From contig NZ_JAOTID010000008.1 in the NCBI RefSeq assembly GCF_026163695.1, positions 113,217 to 177,216 of the forward strand: a stretch of DNA of 64,000 nucleotides, read 5' to 3'. Positions 8,526 through 17,321 of this stretch are shown piece by piece. Within the stretch, counting starts at the first letter, position 1; each line of letters starts with the position of its first letter. Origin of the DNA: Shumkonia mesophila. Its GTDB lineage: Bacteria; Pseudomonadota; Alphaproteobacteria; Rhodospirillales; Shumkoniaceae. The notes under the pieces were generated by a model that saw only the letters and a program-made list of their open reading frames with translations, had not been told where the DNA came from and made no database searches. Made by a program: the position numbers and the translations under genes.

Positions 8526-10340
8526 CTACGCCGACGCGGCGACGGCGGCGTCCTCGCCGTTCTGGTCGGCGAACTGCAGCGCATAGAGCCGGGCGTACAT
8601 GCCTTCGCGCGCCAGCAGTTCGGCGTGCGAGCCGGCCTCGATGATGCGCCCATCGTCGATCACGTAAATCAGGTCGGCGTCGACCACGGTGGACAATCGG
8701 TGCGCGATGACCAGCGTCGTGCGGCCGCGCATCAGAAGGCCCAGGGCCGCCTGCACCTGGCGCTCCGATTCGGTGTCCAGCGCCGAGGTCGCCTCGTCGA
8801 GCAGCAGGATGGGCGCGTTCTTCAGCATGGCTCGGGCGATGGCCAGGCGCTGGCGCTGGCCGCCCGACAGTTTGACGCCCTGCTCGCCGACCATCGTGTC
8901 GTAGCCTTCGGGCAGCGCCGTGATGAAATCGTGCGCGGCGGCGTGGCGCGCCGCTTGCACAATGTCTTCCTCGCTGGCGCCGGCCCGGCCATAGGCGATG
9001 TTGGCGCGCACCGTATCGTCGAACAGCATGACCTCCTGGCTGACCAGGGCGATGGCGGCGTGCAGCGAGGCAAAGGTGACGTCGCGCACGTCGACGCCGT
9101 CGATCATAACTCGGCCGTCGTTGACGTCGTAGAAGCGGGGGATGAGGTTGAGAATGGTCGACTTGCCCGCCCCCGACGGCCCGACCAGGGCCACCGTCTT
9201 GCCGGCTGGCACCTCGATGGAAACGCCGTTCAGCGCCGGCGAGCGGGGGCCATAGGAAAACCGCACGCCCTCCAGGCGAATACCACCGCCGGCCATGGCC
9301 AACAGCTTGGCGTCGGGCCTCTCGCGAATCTCGGGCTCGATATCCAGAAGGTCGAACAGGCGCTGGGCGCCGGCCAGGCCCTGCTGGATGCTCATGTTGA
9401 CGTTGGCCAGCCGCTTCATCGGTTCATAGGCCATGACCAGCGCGGCGACGAACGAGAAGAAGGAGCCGGGGTCCTTGCCCTCGTCGATCACCTGCTGGCC
9501 GCCGTAAACGATGACGACGGCGATGGCGAGCCCGCCCAGCGTTTCCATGATCGGGCTGGAGAACGCGCGGATGCGTTCAGCCCGCACCTGGAGGCCGCGG
9601 ATAGTTTCGACGATGCGGCCGATCCGCGACTTCTCGTAATCCTCCATGCCATAGGCCTTGACCACGCGGATGCCCTGGAAGGTCTGTTCCAGCAACGTCA
9701 TGAACAGGCCGGTCTCCTCCTGGGTGTTGGCGGTCACCTTGCGGATGCGCCGGCCCAGGCGGGCGATGGGATAGATGGCCACCGGGAAGGCAAAGAAGGA
9801 AATGAGGGCCAGTTCCCAGTTCTGATAGAACATGACAAAGACCAGCCCGATCAATGTCAGGACGTCCTTGCCGACGCTGGTGATGGCGTTCGAGACCGCC
9901 GTGCGCATCTGGTTGATGTCGTTGGTGAAACGCGAGATGAGCGCGCCGGTCTGGTTGGCGTGAAAGAACGCCAGGTCCATGCACGCCAAGTGGGCGTAAA
10001 GCCGGTTCTGCAGGTCGGCGATGATGGAAAGGCCGACGCCGGCCATGATCGCCGCCTGCACGTAAGTGGCGATGCCCTTGACCAGGAAGGCCCCCACCAC
10101 GGCGCCAGCCACCAGCCACAGGACGTTGGCATTGCGCGCGACGAACACCTCGTTGACCATCGGTTGCATCAGCCACGCCTGAAAGGCGGTCGATGCCGAC
10201 ATCACGGCCATGAACACCACGGCCAGCGCGAAGCGGCCGAGATAGGGCCGCATGTGCTCGCGGGCCAGCCGGCGCATGAGCGCGTAGGTCGACTGATGTC
10301 GCGGGTTTTCGACGGCTGTGTTCAAGGTCCCGGAATCCAT
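8526..10340 (-). CDS. msbA: ABC transporter ATP-binding/permease, MsbA-type lipid exporter
   Basis: This is a fused transporter half of about 604 residues. Six membrane helices lie in residues 25-310. A nucleotide-binding domain follows with Walker A VGPSGAGKST near 400, Q-loop VSQEVMLFDD, signature KLSGGQRQRLAIARA near 505, Walker B PILLLDEATSALD and switch His in VIAHRLSTV. MsbA-type pumps flip lipid A from the inner to the outer leaflet of the inner membrane. The assignment to lipid A rests on its position directly before DUF374, waaA and lpxK. The start at 10340 gives MDSGTLNTAVE; an in-frame ATG at 10361 also exists and neither has a strong ribosome site. Confidence 0.88.
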   Translation of the reverse strand: MDSGTLNTAVENPRHQSTYALMRRLAREHMRPYLGRFALAVVFMAVMSASTAFQAWLMQPMVNEVFVARNANVLWLVAGAVVGAFLVKGIATYVQAAIMAGVGLSIIADLQNRLYAHLACMDLAFFHANQTGALISRFTNDINQMRTAVSNAITSVGKDVLTLIGLVFVMFYQNWELALISFFAFPVAIYPIARLGRRIRKVTANTQEETGLFMTLLEQTFQGIRVVKAYGMEDYEKSRIGRIVETIRGLQVRAERIRAFSSPIMETLGGLAIAVVIVYGGQQVIDEGKDPGSFFSFVAALVMAYEPMKRLANVNMSIQQGLAGAQRLFDLLDIEPEIRERPDAKLLAMAGGGIRLEGVRFSYGPRSPALNGVSIEVPAGKTVALVGPSGAGKSTILNLIPRFYDVNDGRVMIDGVDVRDVTFASLHAAIALVSQEVMLFDDTVRANIAYGRAGASEEDIVQAARHAAAHDFITALPEGYDTMVGEQGVKLSGGQRQRLAIARAMLKNAPILLLDEATSALDTESERQVQAALGLLMRGRTTLVIAHRLSTVVDADLIYVIDDGRIIEAGSHAELLAREGMYARLYALQFADQNGEDAAVAASA

Positions 10341-10411
10341 CGTGGAAAGCGGCGGGACCATAGCACGACGCGGCTGGCCGGGCCAACGACTACCCGTCGC
10401 CGGGAAAGGAC

Positions 10412-11755
10412 TCAGCCGCCGGTCCCGATGCCGGCCGGCTGGCCCACCACCACGAAGCGCAGGCCGGCGGGATCGAGCAGGCTGCGGGCCAGCCGTCGGG
10501 CGTCCTCCAGCGTGACCGCCTCGATCATCGCGTTGCGCTTGTCCAGGTAGTCGATGCCCAGGTCGTCGAGCTGGATGGCGGTCAGGATGCCGCTGATGCG
10601 ATCGCTCGAGGAAAACTGCAACGGGAATGAGCCGGTCAGGTACAGCTTGGCGTCGTCCAGTTCCTTGGCCGTCGGCCCCTCGGTGGCCATCCGCCGCCAT
10701 TCGTCCTGGATCACCTTGACGGTGTCGGCGGCGCGGTCGTTGCGCGTGCCCGCCCCGCCCATCACCAGTCCCGCGAAGTCCATCGGCACCAGGGCCGAGT
10801 AGACCGAATAGGCGAGGCCCCGCTTGTCGCGCACCTCGGTATACAGACGCGACGTGAAGCCGCCGCCGCCGAGAATGTGGTTGAGCACATAGGCCACGTA
10901 ATAATCCGGGTCGTCGCGCATCAGCCCTCGCTGGGCGAAGACGATGGTGCTTTGCGGGAAGGCCTTCTTGACGACCGAGACCGTGCCGCTGGCGCGGGGC
11001 GTCGCCGCCGCCACCTGCCATGGCGCCGCGCGTTCGGGAAGCTTCCCGAACGCCTGATCGAGCGCCGAGGCCAGTTCCCGGGGCGAGATGTCGCCGACGG
11101 CGCCGATCACCAGATTGTCGCGGGCCAGCCGGCCGACGCTGAAGCCACGCAGATCCGCCGCCGTGATGGCGTTGATACTGTCCTCGGTGCCCTCCGACGG
11201 CCGGCCGTAGGGATGGCCGGGAAACAGCTCGGCGAAAAGGGCCTTGTAGGCGAGGCTGTTGGGATCTTCGGTCTGGTGGCGCAGGTTGGAAAGAATCTGG
11301 CCGCGGATGCGCTCCACCGGCTCGGTATCGAATCGCGGCTCGGTCAGCGCCAGACGCAGCAGGTCGAAGGCGGCGTCACGGTTCTCGGTCAGGGTCGCCA
11401 GGCGCCCGCCGAAGGTGTCGCGCCCGGCTTCGAAGCGCAGCGTGATGGCCAGATCCTCGAGCTTGGTCTGGAAGGCCATGCTGTCCAGGGGGCCGGCCCC
11501 CTCGTCGAGTAGGCCGGAAACCATGTCGGCCAACCCCTCCTTGCCGGCCGGATCGAGCGCCGAGCCGCCGCGGAAGGCGAAATTGACCGAGATGATGGGA
11601 TTGGTGTGATCCTCGATCAGCCACGCCTCGATGCCGCCCGCGCTGGTCACCCGCTGGATGTCGATGGCCGAAGCCGGCCGCGGCCCGACGGCCAGCAGGC
11701 CGACGATGAGGAAAAGCAGCCGGCCGATCCGGCGGATATGCCTTGCGCCCGTCAT
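10412..11755 (-). CDS. M16 family peptidase-like protein, probably the non-catalytic partner
   Basis: This 447-residue protein has a signal peptide (FLIVGLLAVGPRPASA) and two M16 (insulinase-like) domains, at about 30-215 and 215-420. The position where the zinc motif HxxEH should lie, near residue 75, reads LADMVSGLLDEGA and has no His pair, so zinc catalysis is not expected. The second-domain Arg/Tyr motif is present (DKRGLAYSVYS). Such proteins pair with a zinc-bearing M16 subunit, like the two-subunit mitochondrial processing peptidase design. The start lies two bases after the stop of the catalytic partner gene, so the two are coexpressed. Localisation is probably periplasmic. Confidence 0.9.
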   Translation of the reverse strand: MTGARHIRRIGRLLFLIVGLLAVGPRPASAIDIQRVTSAGGIEAWLIEDHTNPIISVNFAFRGGSALDPAGKEGLADMVSGLLDEGAGPLDSMAFQTKLEDLAITLRFEAGRDTFGGRLATLTENRDAAFDLLRLALTEPRFDTEPVERIRGQILSNLRHQTEDPNSLAYKALFAELFPGHPYGRPSEGTEDSINAITAADLRGFSVGRLARDNLVIGAVGDISPRELASALDQAFGKLPERAAPWQVAAATPRASGTVSVVKKAFPQSTIVFAQRGLMRDDPDYYVAYVLNHILGGGGFTSRLYTEVRDKRGLAYSVYSALVPMDFAGLVMGGAGTRNDRAADTVKVIQDEWRRMATEGPTAKELDDAKLYLTGSFPLQFSSSDRISGILTAIQLDDLGIDYLDKRNAMIEAVTLEDARRLARSLLDPAGLRFVVVGQPAGIGTGG

Positions 11756-11757
11756 GA

Positions 11758-13134
11758 TCAGACCTTTCCGTCCGCGGCATTGGCCGGCAGCAGTTCGGAC
11801 GTCACCGAACGGCCGGGATCGAGCACGGCCCGCAACGCGGCGTTGACCTCTTCGGTGGTCACCGCACGGATGCGCTCCGGCCATTCCTCGACGTCCTCGA
11901 CCTTGAGCCCGATGGCCAGCGCCGCCCCCAGCACCCTGGCGCCGCCACCCAGCGAATCGCGGGCATAGATGGCGCCGGCGATGATGCGATCCTTGGCCCG
12001 CTGCACCTCCTCGGCGGTGATCCCCGTCTTCACGGCCTCGGCCAGCAGGGCGTCGACCGCCGTTTCGGTTTCGGCCAGGGTCACCCCCGGCCGCGGGCTG
12101 ACGTACAGGCCGAAACGGCCCGGGCCGACGGCGCGCCCGCTGTAGGACACGCCGGCCGAAACGGCCTTCTGTCCTTCGACCACGAAGTGCCGGTAGAAGC
12201 GGCTGGTGGCGCCGCTGCCCAGAACGTCGGCCAGCACCTCCAGGGCGTAGATCTGTCTGGCGTCGCCGAAGAAATAGCTGGGCGCCAGGTAGACGCGGCT
12301 CCATTCCGGCTGGCGGACGCGGTCATCCTTGAAGACGACACGGCGCGGCGCCCGCTGTTCGGGCTCCTGCGGGCGCAGCCGCTGGATGTCGGGACCGCGC
12401 GGGATGACGCCATAATACTTCTCGGCCAACGGCTTGAGTTCGGCGGCAGTGATGTCGCCGGCCACCACCAGGATCGCATTGTTCGGCGCGTACCATTTCC
12501 GATAGAAGGCCATGATGCCGCCGACCGACAGGGAGCGGATCTCTTGTTCCCAGCCGATGACCGGCCGCCGGTACGGATAATTGAGGAACAGCGAGGCATC
12601 GACGTATTCGCCGAGCAGGGCGCCGGGGTCGCTCTCGGTGCGCATGCGCCGCTCCTCGAGGATCACTTGGCGCTCCGGTTCCACCTGCTCGGGGTTGAGG
12701 ATCAGGTGGGTCATGCGGTCGGCTTCCATGCGCATGACCAGTTCGAGCCGGTCCTTCGCTACCGTCTGGTGATAGGCGGTGTAGTCCGACGCCGTGAAGG
12801 CGTTCTCGCGGCCCCCGTTGCGCGCCACGGTCTGCGAGAAAACGCCGGCGGGAAGGGTCTCGGTCCCCTTGAACATCAGGTGTTCCAGGAAGTGGGCGCT
12901 GCCCGATTCGCCGTCCGCCTCGTCGGCCGCGCCCACCCTGTACCAGACCATGTGGGTGACGACCGGCATCCGATGGTTGGGGACGACCACCACCTGCATG
13001 CCGTTGGCGAGCGTGAAGGTTTCGGGATTGAAGACGGCGGCCCCGGCGAACGGCCCGGCCAGCCCCGTGGCCACGAAGGCCGCCGCAGCCAGCGCGGCAC
13101 GCAGTCCCGATCCCAGGCGCGAAAACGGCTTCAT
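11758..13134 (-). CDS. Zinc-dependent M16 family peptidase, exported
   Basis: This 458-residue protein has a signal peptide (AALAAAAFVATGLAGPFAGA). The active-site motif HFLEH (HxxEH) lies near residue 82, and the downstream Glu region EPERQVILEERRMRTE near 150 supplies the third ligand. A second, non-catalytic M16 domain follows, with GSGATSRFYRHFV near 320. It likely degrades or processes peptides in the periplasm together with the following zinc-less M16 protein. AAAGGA precedes the ATG. In alphaproteobacteria this pair often follows lspA and a DUF3035 lipoprotein, as here, but no substrate is established. Confidence 0.93.
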   Translation of the reverse strand: MKPFSRLGSGLRAALAAAAFVATGLAGPFAGAAVFNPETFTLANGMQVVVVPNHRMPVVTHMVWYRVGAADEADGESGSAHFLEHLMFKGTETLPAGVFSQTVARNGGRENAFTASDYTAYHQTVAKDRLELVMRMEADRMTHLILNPEQVEPERQVILEERRMRTESDPGALLGEYVDASLFLNYPYRRPVIGWEQEIRSLSVGGIMAFYRKWYAPNNAILVVAGDITAAELKPLAEKYYGVIPRGPDIQRLRPQEPEQRAPRRVVFKDDRVRQPEWSRVYLAPSYFFGDARQIYALEVLADVLGSGATSRFYRHFVVEGQKAVSAGVSYSGRAVGPGRFGLYVSPRPGVTLAETETAVDALLAEAVKTGITAEEVQRAKDRIIAGAIYARDSLGGGARVLGAALAIGLKVEDVEEWPERIRAVTTEEVNAALRAVLDPGRSVTSELLPANAADGKV

Positions 13135-13207
13135 CGAATTCCTTTCGTGCGGCGTTGACGGCAATGGCTTGGATATGGGGTCTGATCCCCCGACGGCAAG
13201 CGCCCGG

Positions 13208-13319
13208 CCATCCTTCCTGCCTTCGCCGAAGCGAAGCCGCTTCGGCTTCGCGCAGGCAGGCGACACGGCCTCCTTATCCCGACCCGCGCCGCTTGAGCGG
13301 CGCGGGTCGAAAGATGGGC
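13208..13319. repeat. Composite palindromic repeat with a 45-bp shared core
   Basis: The element starts CCATCCTTC and ends GAAAGATGGG, resembling the outer arms of copies 1 and 2. It carries the hairpin GACCCGCGCCGCTTGAGCGG followed by CGCGGGTC. Positions 13216-13260 hold a 45-base block that recurs in reverse orientation at 29885-29929 with 44 of 45 bases identical. That block is itself a nested hairpin (GCCTTCGCCGAAGCG / CGCTTCGGCTTCG-type). It lies between the M16 and DUF3035 genes on the minus strand. Confidence 0.75.
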
Positions 13320-13332
13320 CGTGGCCGTCGCC

Positions 13333-13899
13333 TCAGAAAATACCTTCGAGAAGGCTGCGCTTCTTGCGGGAAATAATCGGCACGTCGCCCTTGTTGAGAG
13401 GCTGGCCCAGGGCCTTGGCCTCCTGGATGCGCTTGGTTTCCTTGCCGGGATCGACCGCCTCCCCGTAAGGCTCGGGGTCGCGCCAGAAGATCAGCTTATC
13501 GGTAAACGTGCGGCTCTCGGCGGCCAGCACCGAGGTCTCGCGGTCGACCTCGACGCGAATGTTGGGATCGGCTTCGTTGGCCCGAAGGTCGCGCAGCAAG
13601 GCCATCACGGCGACCTCGTCGGGTCCGACCCGCGAAACCGGCTGCCTGGGCGCCGCCCGGGTACCGGTCAACGCGCTCTGCGCCTCGTCGCGCGGCATCA
13701 CCAGATTCGGGCGGTCGCTGCCCGGTTCGGGGGGCCTGAGGCCATAATTGGGCGGCAGGCTCAGCGGCGCGCGCGAATAGACGGCAAACTCGTCGGGCGA
13801 CCTCTTGTTGAGGCCGAGCATGCCCCGCGTCTGCTCGCAGCCCCCCAACCCAATGGCCGCACAAACGGCAACAATTGTCCACAGTGTTCGGCTCATCAT
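13333..13899 (-). CDS. DUF3035 family lipoprotein
   Basis: This 188-residue protein has a lipoprotein signal: MSRTLWTIVAVCAAIGLGGC, with lipobox LGGC and the lipidated Cys near residue 21. The rest matches the DUF3035 family, with the conserved segment SPDEFAVYSRAPLSLPPNYG near 34-53 and LRPPEPG. Function is unknown; the family is largely alphaproteobacterial and often sits next to lspA, the peptidase that would mature it. The ATG overlaps the lspA stop (ATGA), so the two are translationally coupled. Outer or inner membrane location cannot be decided. Confidence 0.9.
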   Translation of the reverse strand: MMSRTLWTIVAVCAAIGLGGCEQTRGMLGLNKRSPDEFAVYSRAPLSLPPNYGLRPPEPGSDRPNLVMPRDEAQSALTGTRAAPRQPVSRVGPDEVAVMALLRDLRANEADPNIRVEVDRETSVLAAESRTFTDKLIFWRDPEPYGEAVDPGKETKRIQEAKALGQPLNKGDVPIISRKKRSLLEGIF

Positions 13900-14411
13900 G
13901 GTTCGCTCGCTTGGTTCGTCGCCTTATTTTTAGGCTTTTCCGGCCGGCTAAACAAGGCATCCGCCAGCAATAGAACGGCGCCGATGGTAATGCCCGAGTC
14001 GGCGACGTTGAAGGCCGGCCAATGGTAACCGGCGACGTGGAAATCCAGAAAGTCGGCAACCGCGCCGAAACGCACGCGATCGACCGCATTGCCGAGCGCG
14101 CCGCCGACGATGAGGCCGATGGCGATGCCGACGAGCCGGCTCTCGGCCCGCCACATCCAGACCACCAGCACGGCGGCGATCACCAGCGCCAAGCCCGTGA
14201 AGATCCAGGCATTGTAGGCACTGTCCTGATTGAACATGCCGAAGCTGACACCGCGATTCCACCCCATCACCAGGTTGAAGAAGGGGGTCACCGGCAGAAC
14301 GCGGGGCGGCCGCATGACGGATTCGAGAATCCACCACTTGGTCGCCTGATCGAGCCCAAAGACCAGAAGCACCATGCCAATCCCCAGCCGGACTACGCTC
14401 TTGGATCGCAT
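13896..14411 (-). CDS. lspA: Lipoprotein signal peptidase (signal peptidase II)
   Basis: LspA cleaves signal peptides from diacylglyceryl-modified prolipoproteins in the inner membrane. The 171-residue protein has four predicted membrane helices. It carries the two catalytic Asp motifs, GNAVDRVRFGAVADFLDF near 108-125 and FNVADSGI near 138, which provide the aspartyl dyad. DQATKWW near the N-terminus is also typical. It lies directly downstream of ileS, the widespread ileS-lspA order, and upstream of a lipoprotein gene it can process. Confidence 0.97.
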   Translation of the reverse strand: MRSKSVVRLGIGMVLLVFGLDQATKWWILESVMRPPRVLPVTPFFNLVMGWNRGVSFGMFNQDSAYNAWIFTGLALVIAAVLVVWMWRAESRLVGIAIGLIVGGALGNAVDRVRFGAVADFLDFHVAGYHWPAFNVADSGITIGAVLLLADALFSRPEKPKNKATNQASEP

Positions 14412-14439
14412 GGCGTCCTCCCGTTTCCGCTTTCGCCGG

Positions 14440-17259
14440 TCAGGTCAGCGGCTCCGGATGCTTGTGCACGGCGTCGGCACAGCGGCCGCAGACGTCAGGG
14501 TAGGTGGAATCGGCACCCACGTCGTCCAGGACCTTCCAGCAGCGCGCGCATTTCTTGCCATCGGCCGGGCCCGGGACCACACCGACGCCGGCGACGTCGC
14601 TCAACCGGAAGGCTTCCGCCGGCGCCTCGCCTTCACGCAATGCGGCGCTCGACGTGATGGCGATCTCGGCGAGATCGACGCCGGCCATGGCCTGAACGTG
14701 CGCCGCCGTCGCGAAGACATCGACGTGGGCTTCGAGGCTGGAGCCGATGCGCTTGGCGGCGCGTTCCAGTTCCAGCGCGCCGGTCACCACGCGCCTCAAG
14801 TCGCGCACCGTCGTCCACTTGGCGGCCAGCGCATCGTCGCGCCACACCGCTGGGATGGTGGGGAACTGGCGCAGATGGACGCTCTCGTCCGTGCCGGGAT
14901 GGCGCATCAGCCAGGCTTCTTCTGCGGTGAAGCAGATGAAGGGGGCCAGCCACGCGGTCAGGCAGTTGAACAGTTCGTCCAGCACGGTGCGCGCCGCCCG
15001 CCGGGTCACCGAATCGGCGGCGTCGCAATAAAGCGAGTCCTTGCGGACGTCGAAATAGAAGGCCGACAGGTCTACGGCGCAGAAGTTGTGCAATTCGCCG
15101 AAGAACGGATGGTACTGGAAGTCGGCGCACGCTTGGCGCAGTTGACCGTCCATTTCCCACAGGCGGTGCAGGATCCAGCGCTCCAGCTCGGGCATCTGAT
15201 CGACCGGCAGGCGCTCGGCCTCGGTAAAGCCGTTCAGGTTGCCCAAGAGATAGCGCAGCGTATTGCGCAGCCGCCGGTAGATGTCGGCATTGCGTTTCAG
15301 GATCTCGGGGCCGATGCGCAGGTCTTCGGAATAGTCCGACCCCACCACCCACAGGCGCAGGATGTCGGCACCGTGTTCCTTCATCACGTCCTGCGGCAGA
15401 ATGGTGTTGCCGAGCGATTTCGACATCTTCTGGCCGTCCTCGGCCATGACGAAGCCGTGGGTCAACACCGCCTCGTAGGGCGCCTGGCCGGTGGTGCCGC
15501 AGGATTCCAAAAGCGAGGAATGGAACCAGCCGCGATGCTGGTCGGAACCTTCCAGATAGAGGGACGCCGGCCATTTGAGGTCGGGCCGCGCCTTCAGCAC
15601 GAAGGCGTGGGTACAGCCGGAATCGAACCACACGTCCAGGATGTCGGTCACCTGCTCGTAGTCCCTGGCGTCGTACTCGGGAGCCAGGAAACGGGCCGGG
15701 TCGGCCGTGAACCAGGCGTCCACGCCCTCCTTCTCGACGGCGGCGACGATACGGTCCAGGACCTTCTGGTCGCGCAGCGGCTCGCCGGTGATGCGATTGA
15801 CGAATACCGTCAACGGCACGCCCCAGGCGCGCTGGCGCGACACGCACCAGTCGGGCCGCGAATCGATCATGCCGTAAAGCCGCGTCTTGCCGGCCGCCGG
15901 CACGAAACGGGTCGTCTCGATGGCCTTGAGCGCGGTATCCCGAAGCCCGGTGTTCTCCATGCTGATGAACCACTGGGCGGTGTTGCGGAAGATCAGCGGC
16001 GCCTTGGAACGCCAGGAATGCGGATAGCTGTGCACCAGCGTGCCCGAGGCCAGCAGCGCGCCCATCCCTTTCAGCACCTCGACGACCTCGGCATTCACGT
16101 CGAACACATGCTTGCCGGCGAACATCGGCACGTGGGCGAAGAAGCGGCCGTCGCCGTCCACCGTCTCGGGCACCGGCACGCCGTTCTTCATGCCCAGTTC
16201 CCAGTCGTCGGCGCCATGGCCGGGCGCGATATGCACGAAGCCGGTGCCGGTGTCGATCTCGACGAAATGGGCGGGCAGCGCCGGCACCTCGAACTCGTAG
16301 CCGTGACCATGCAATGGGTGATGGCAGACGGTGCCGGCCAGCTCGCCCCCCTTGAGCCTACGCACGATGGCATGCTCGGCGATGCCGGCCGCCTTGGCGA
16401 TCTCGGGCACCAGCGCCTCGGCGAAGATCATGCGCTCGCCGACCTTGGCCAAGCTCTTTTCCGTCACCGCCTTGACCTCGACCACCACGTAGTCGATGCC
16501 TTCCCCATAGGCGACCGCGCGGTTGCCGGGGATGGTCCACGGCGTGGTGGTCCAGATCACGATGGCGGCGCCGTCCAGTCCCTGGGCGGCGGTTTTCGCG
16601 ATGGGGAAGCGCACATAGATGGTGGTCGACGTGTGGTCGTAGTACTCGACCTCGGCCTCGGCCAGCGCGGTCTTCTCCTCGACCGACCACAACACCGGCT
16701 TGGCACCTTTGTAAAGCGCCCCGCTCATCAGGAACTTGCCGAACTCGCGCACGATGGTGGCCTCGGCGTCGAAGGCCATGGTGGTGTAGGGATGATCCCA
16801 GTCGCCGACCCCGCCCAGGCGCTTGAACTCCTCCTTCTGGACCTCGATCCAGCGGGCGGCGAATTCGCGGCATTCCTGGCGGAACTTGACCACCGGCACC
16901 TGGTCCTTGTCCTGGCCGGCCGCCCGGTACTTCTCCTCGATCTTCCATTCGATGGGCAGGCCATGGCAGTCCCAGCCGGGGACGTAATTGGCGTCGTAGC
17001 CCAGCATCTGGCGCGAGCGCACAATCACGTCCTTGAGGATCTTGTTGAGCGCCGTTCCCATGTGGATGTTGCCGTTGGCGTAGGGCGGGCCGTCGTGCAG
17101 CACAAACTTTTCGCGGTCCTTGCCCTGCTCGCGATGGCGGCCGTAAATGTCCATCTTCTCCCAGCGGGCCAGAAACTCGGGCTCGTGCTCGGGCAGCCCC
17201 GCTTTCATCGGGAAGTCGGTCTTCGGCAGAAAGATGGTCGGCTTGTAATTCACGCTCAT
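14440..17259 (-). CDS. ileS: Isoleucyl-tRNA synthetase
   Basis: IleS charges tRNA-Ile with isoleucine. The 939-residue length is normal for the bacterial type. Class I signatures are PYANGNIHMGTALNKIL near 57 (HIGH-like, reading HMGT) and GQKMSKSLGN near 610 (KMSKS). The editing domain lies between them (WTTTPWTIPGNRAVAYG near 235). A C-terminal zinc finger has two CxxC pairs (CARCW and CGRCAD near 905-930). It precedes lspA on the same strand and follows ribF. No T-box leader was seen, as expected for proteobacteria. Confidence 0.98.
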   Translation of the reverse strand: MSVNYKPTIFLPKTDFPMKAGLPEHEPEFLARWEKMDIYGRHREQGKDREKFVLHDGPPYANGNIHMGTALNKILKDVIVRSRQMLGYDANYVPGWDCHGLPIEWKIEEKYRAAGQDKDQVPVVKFRQECREFAARWIEVQKEEFKRLGGVGDWDHPYTTMAFDAEATIVREFGKFLMSGALYKGAKPVLWSVEEKTALAEAEVEYYDHTSTTIYVRFPIAKTAAQGLDGAAIVIWTTTPWTIPGNRAVAYGEGIDYVVVEVKAVTEKSLAKVGERMIFAEALVPEIAKAAGIAEHAIVRRLKGGELAGTVCHHPLHGHGYEFEVPALPAHFVEIDTGTGFVHIAPGHGADDWELGMKNGVPVPETVDGDGRFFAHVPMFAGKHVFDVNAEVVEVLKGMGALLASGTLVHSYPHSWRSKAPLIFRNTAQWFISMENTGLRDTALKAIETTRFVPAAGKTRLYGMIDSRPDWCVSRQRAWGVPLTVFVNRITGEPLRDQKVLDRIVAAVEKEGVDAWFTADPARFLAPEYDARDYEQVTDILDVWFDSGCTHAFVLKARPDLKWPASLYLEGSDQHRGWFHSSLLESCGTTGQAPYEAVLTHGFVMAEDGQKMSKSLGNTILPQDVMKEHGADILRLWVVGSDYSEDLRIGPEILKRNADIYRRLRNTLRYLLGNLNGFTEAERLPVDQMPELERWILHRLWEMDGQLRQACADFQYHPFFGELHNFCAVDLSAFYFDVRKDSLYCDAADSVTRRAARTVLDELFNCLTAWLAPFICFTAEEAWLMRHPGTDESVHLRQFPTIPAVWRDDALAAKWTTVRDLRRVVTGALELERAAKRIGSSLEAHVDVFATAAHVQAMAGVDLAEIAITSSAALREGEAPAEAFRLSDVAGVGVVPGPADGKKCARCWKVLDDVGADSTYPDVCGRCADAVHKHPEPLT

Positions 17260-17321
17260 GGGATGGCTCGCTGATTGCCGCGCCCCGACGGGGGCCGCGT
17301 TACGTGGCGTTATAAAGCATT

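Noticed and set aside
6462-10550. Two long plus-strand frames opposite lpxK/waaA and msbA
   Set aside because: They are His/Arg/Gly-rich, low-complexity translations without motifs and lie opposite well-supported genes.
14374-17274. 966-codon plus-strand frame opposite ileS
   Set aside because: It is a shadow of ileS; the translation is rich in His, Gly, Ala and Asp with no domain.
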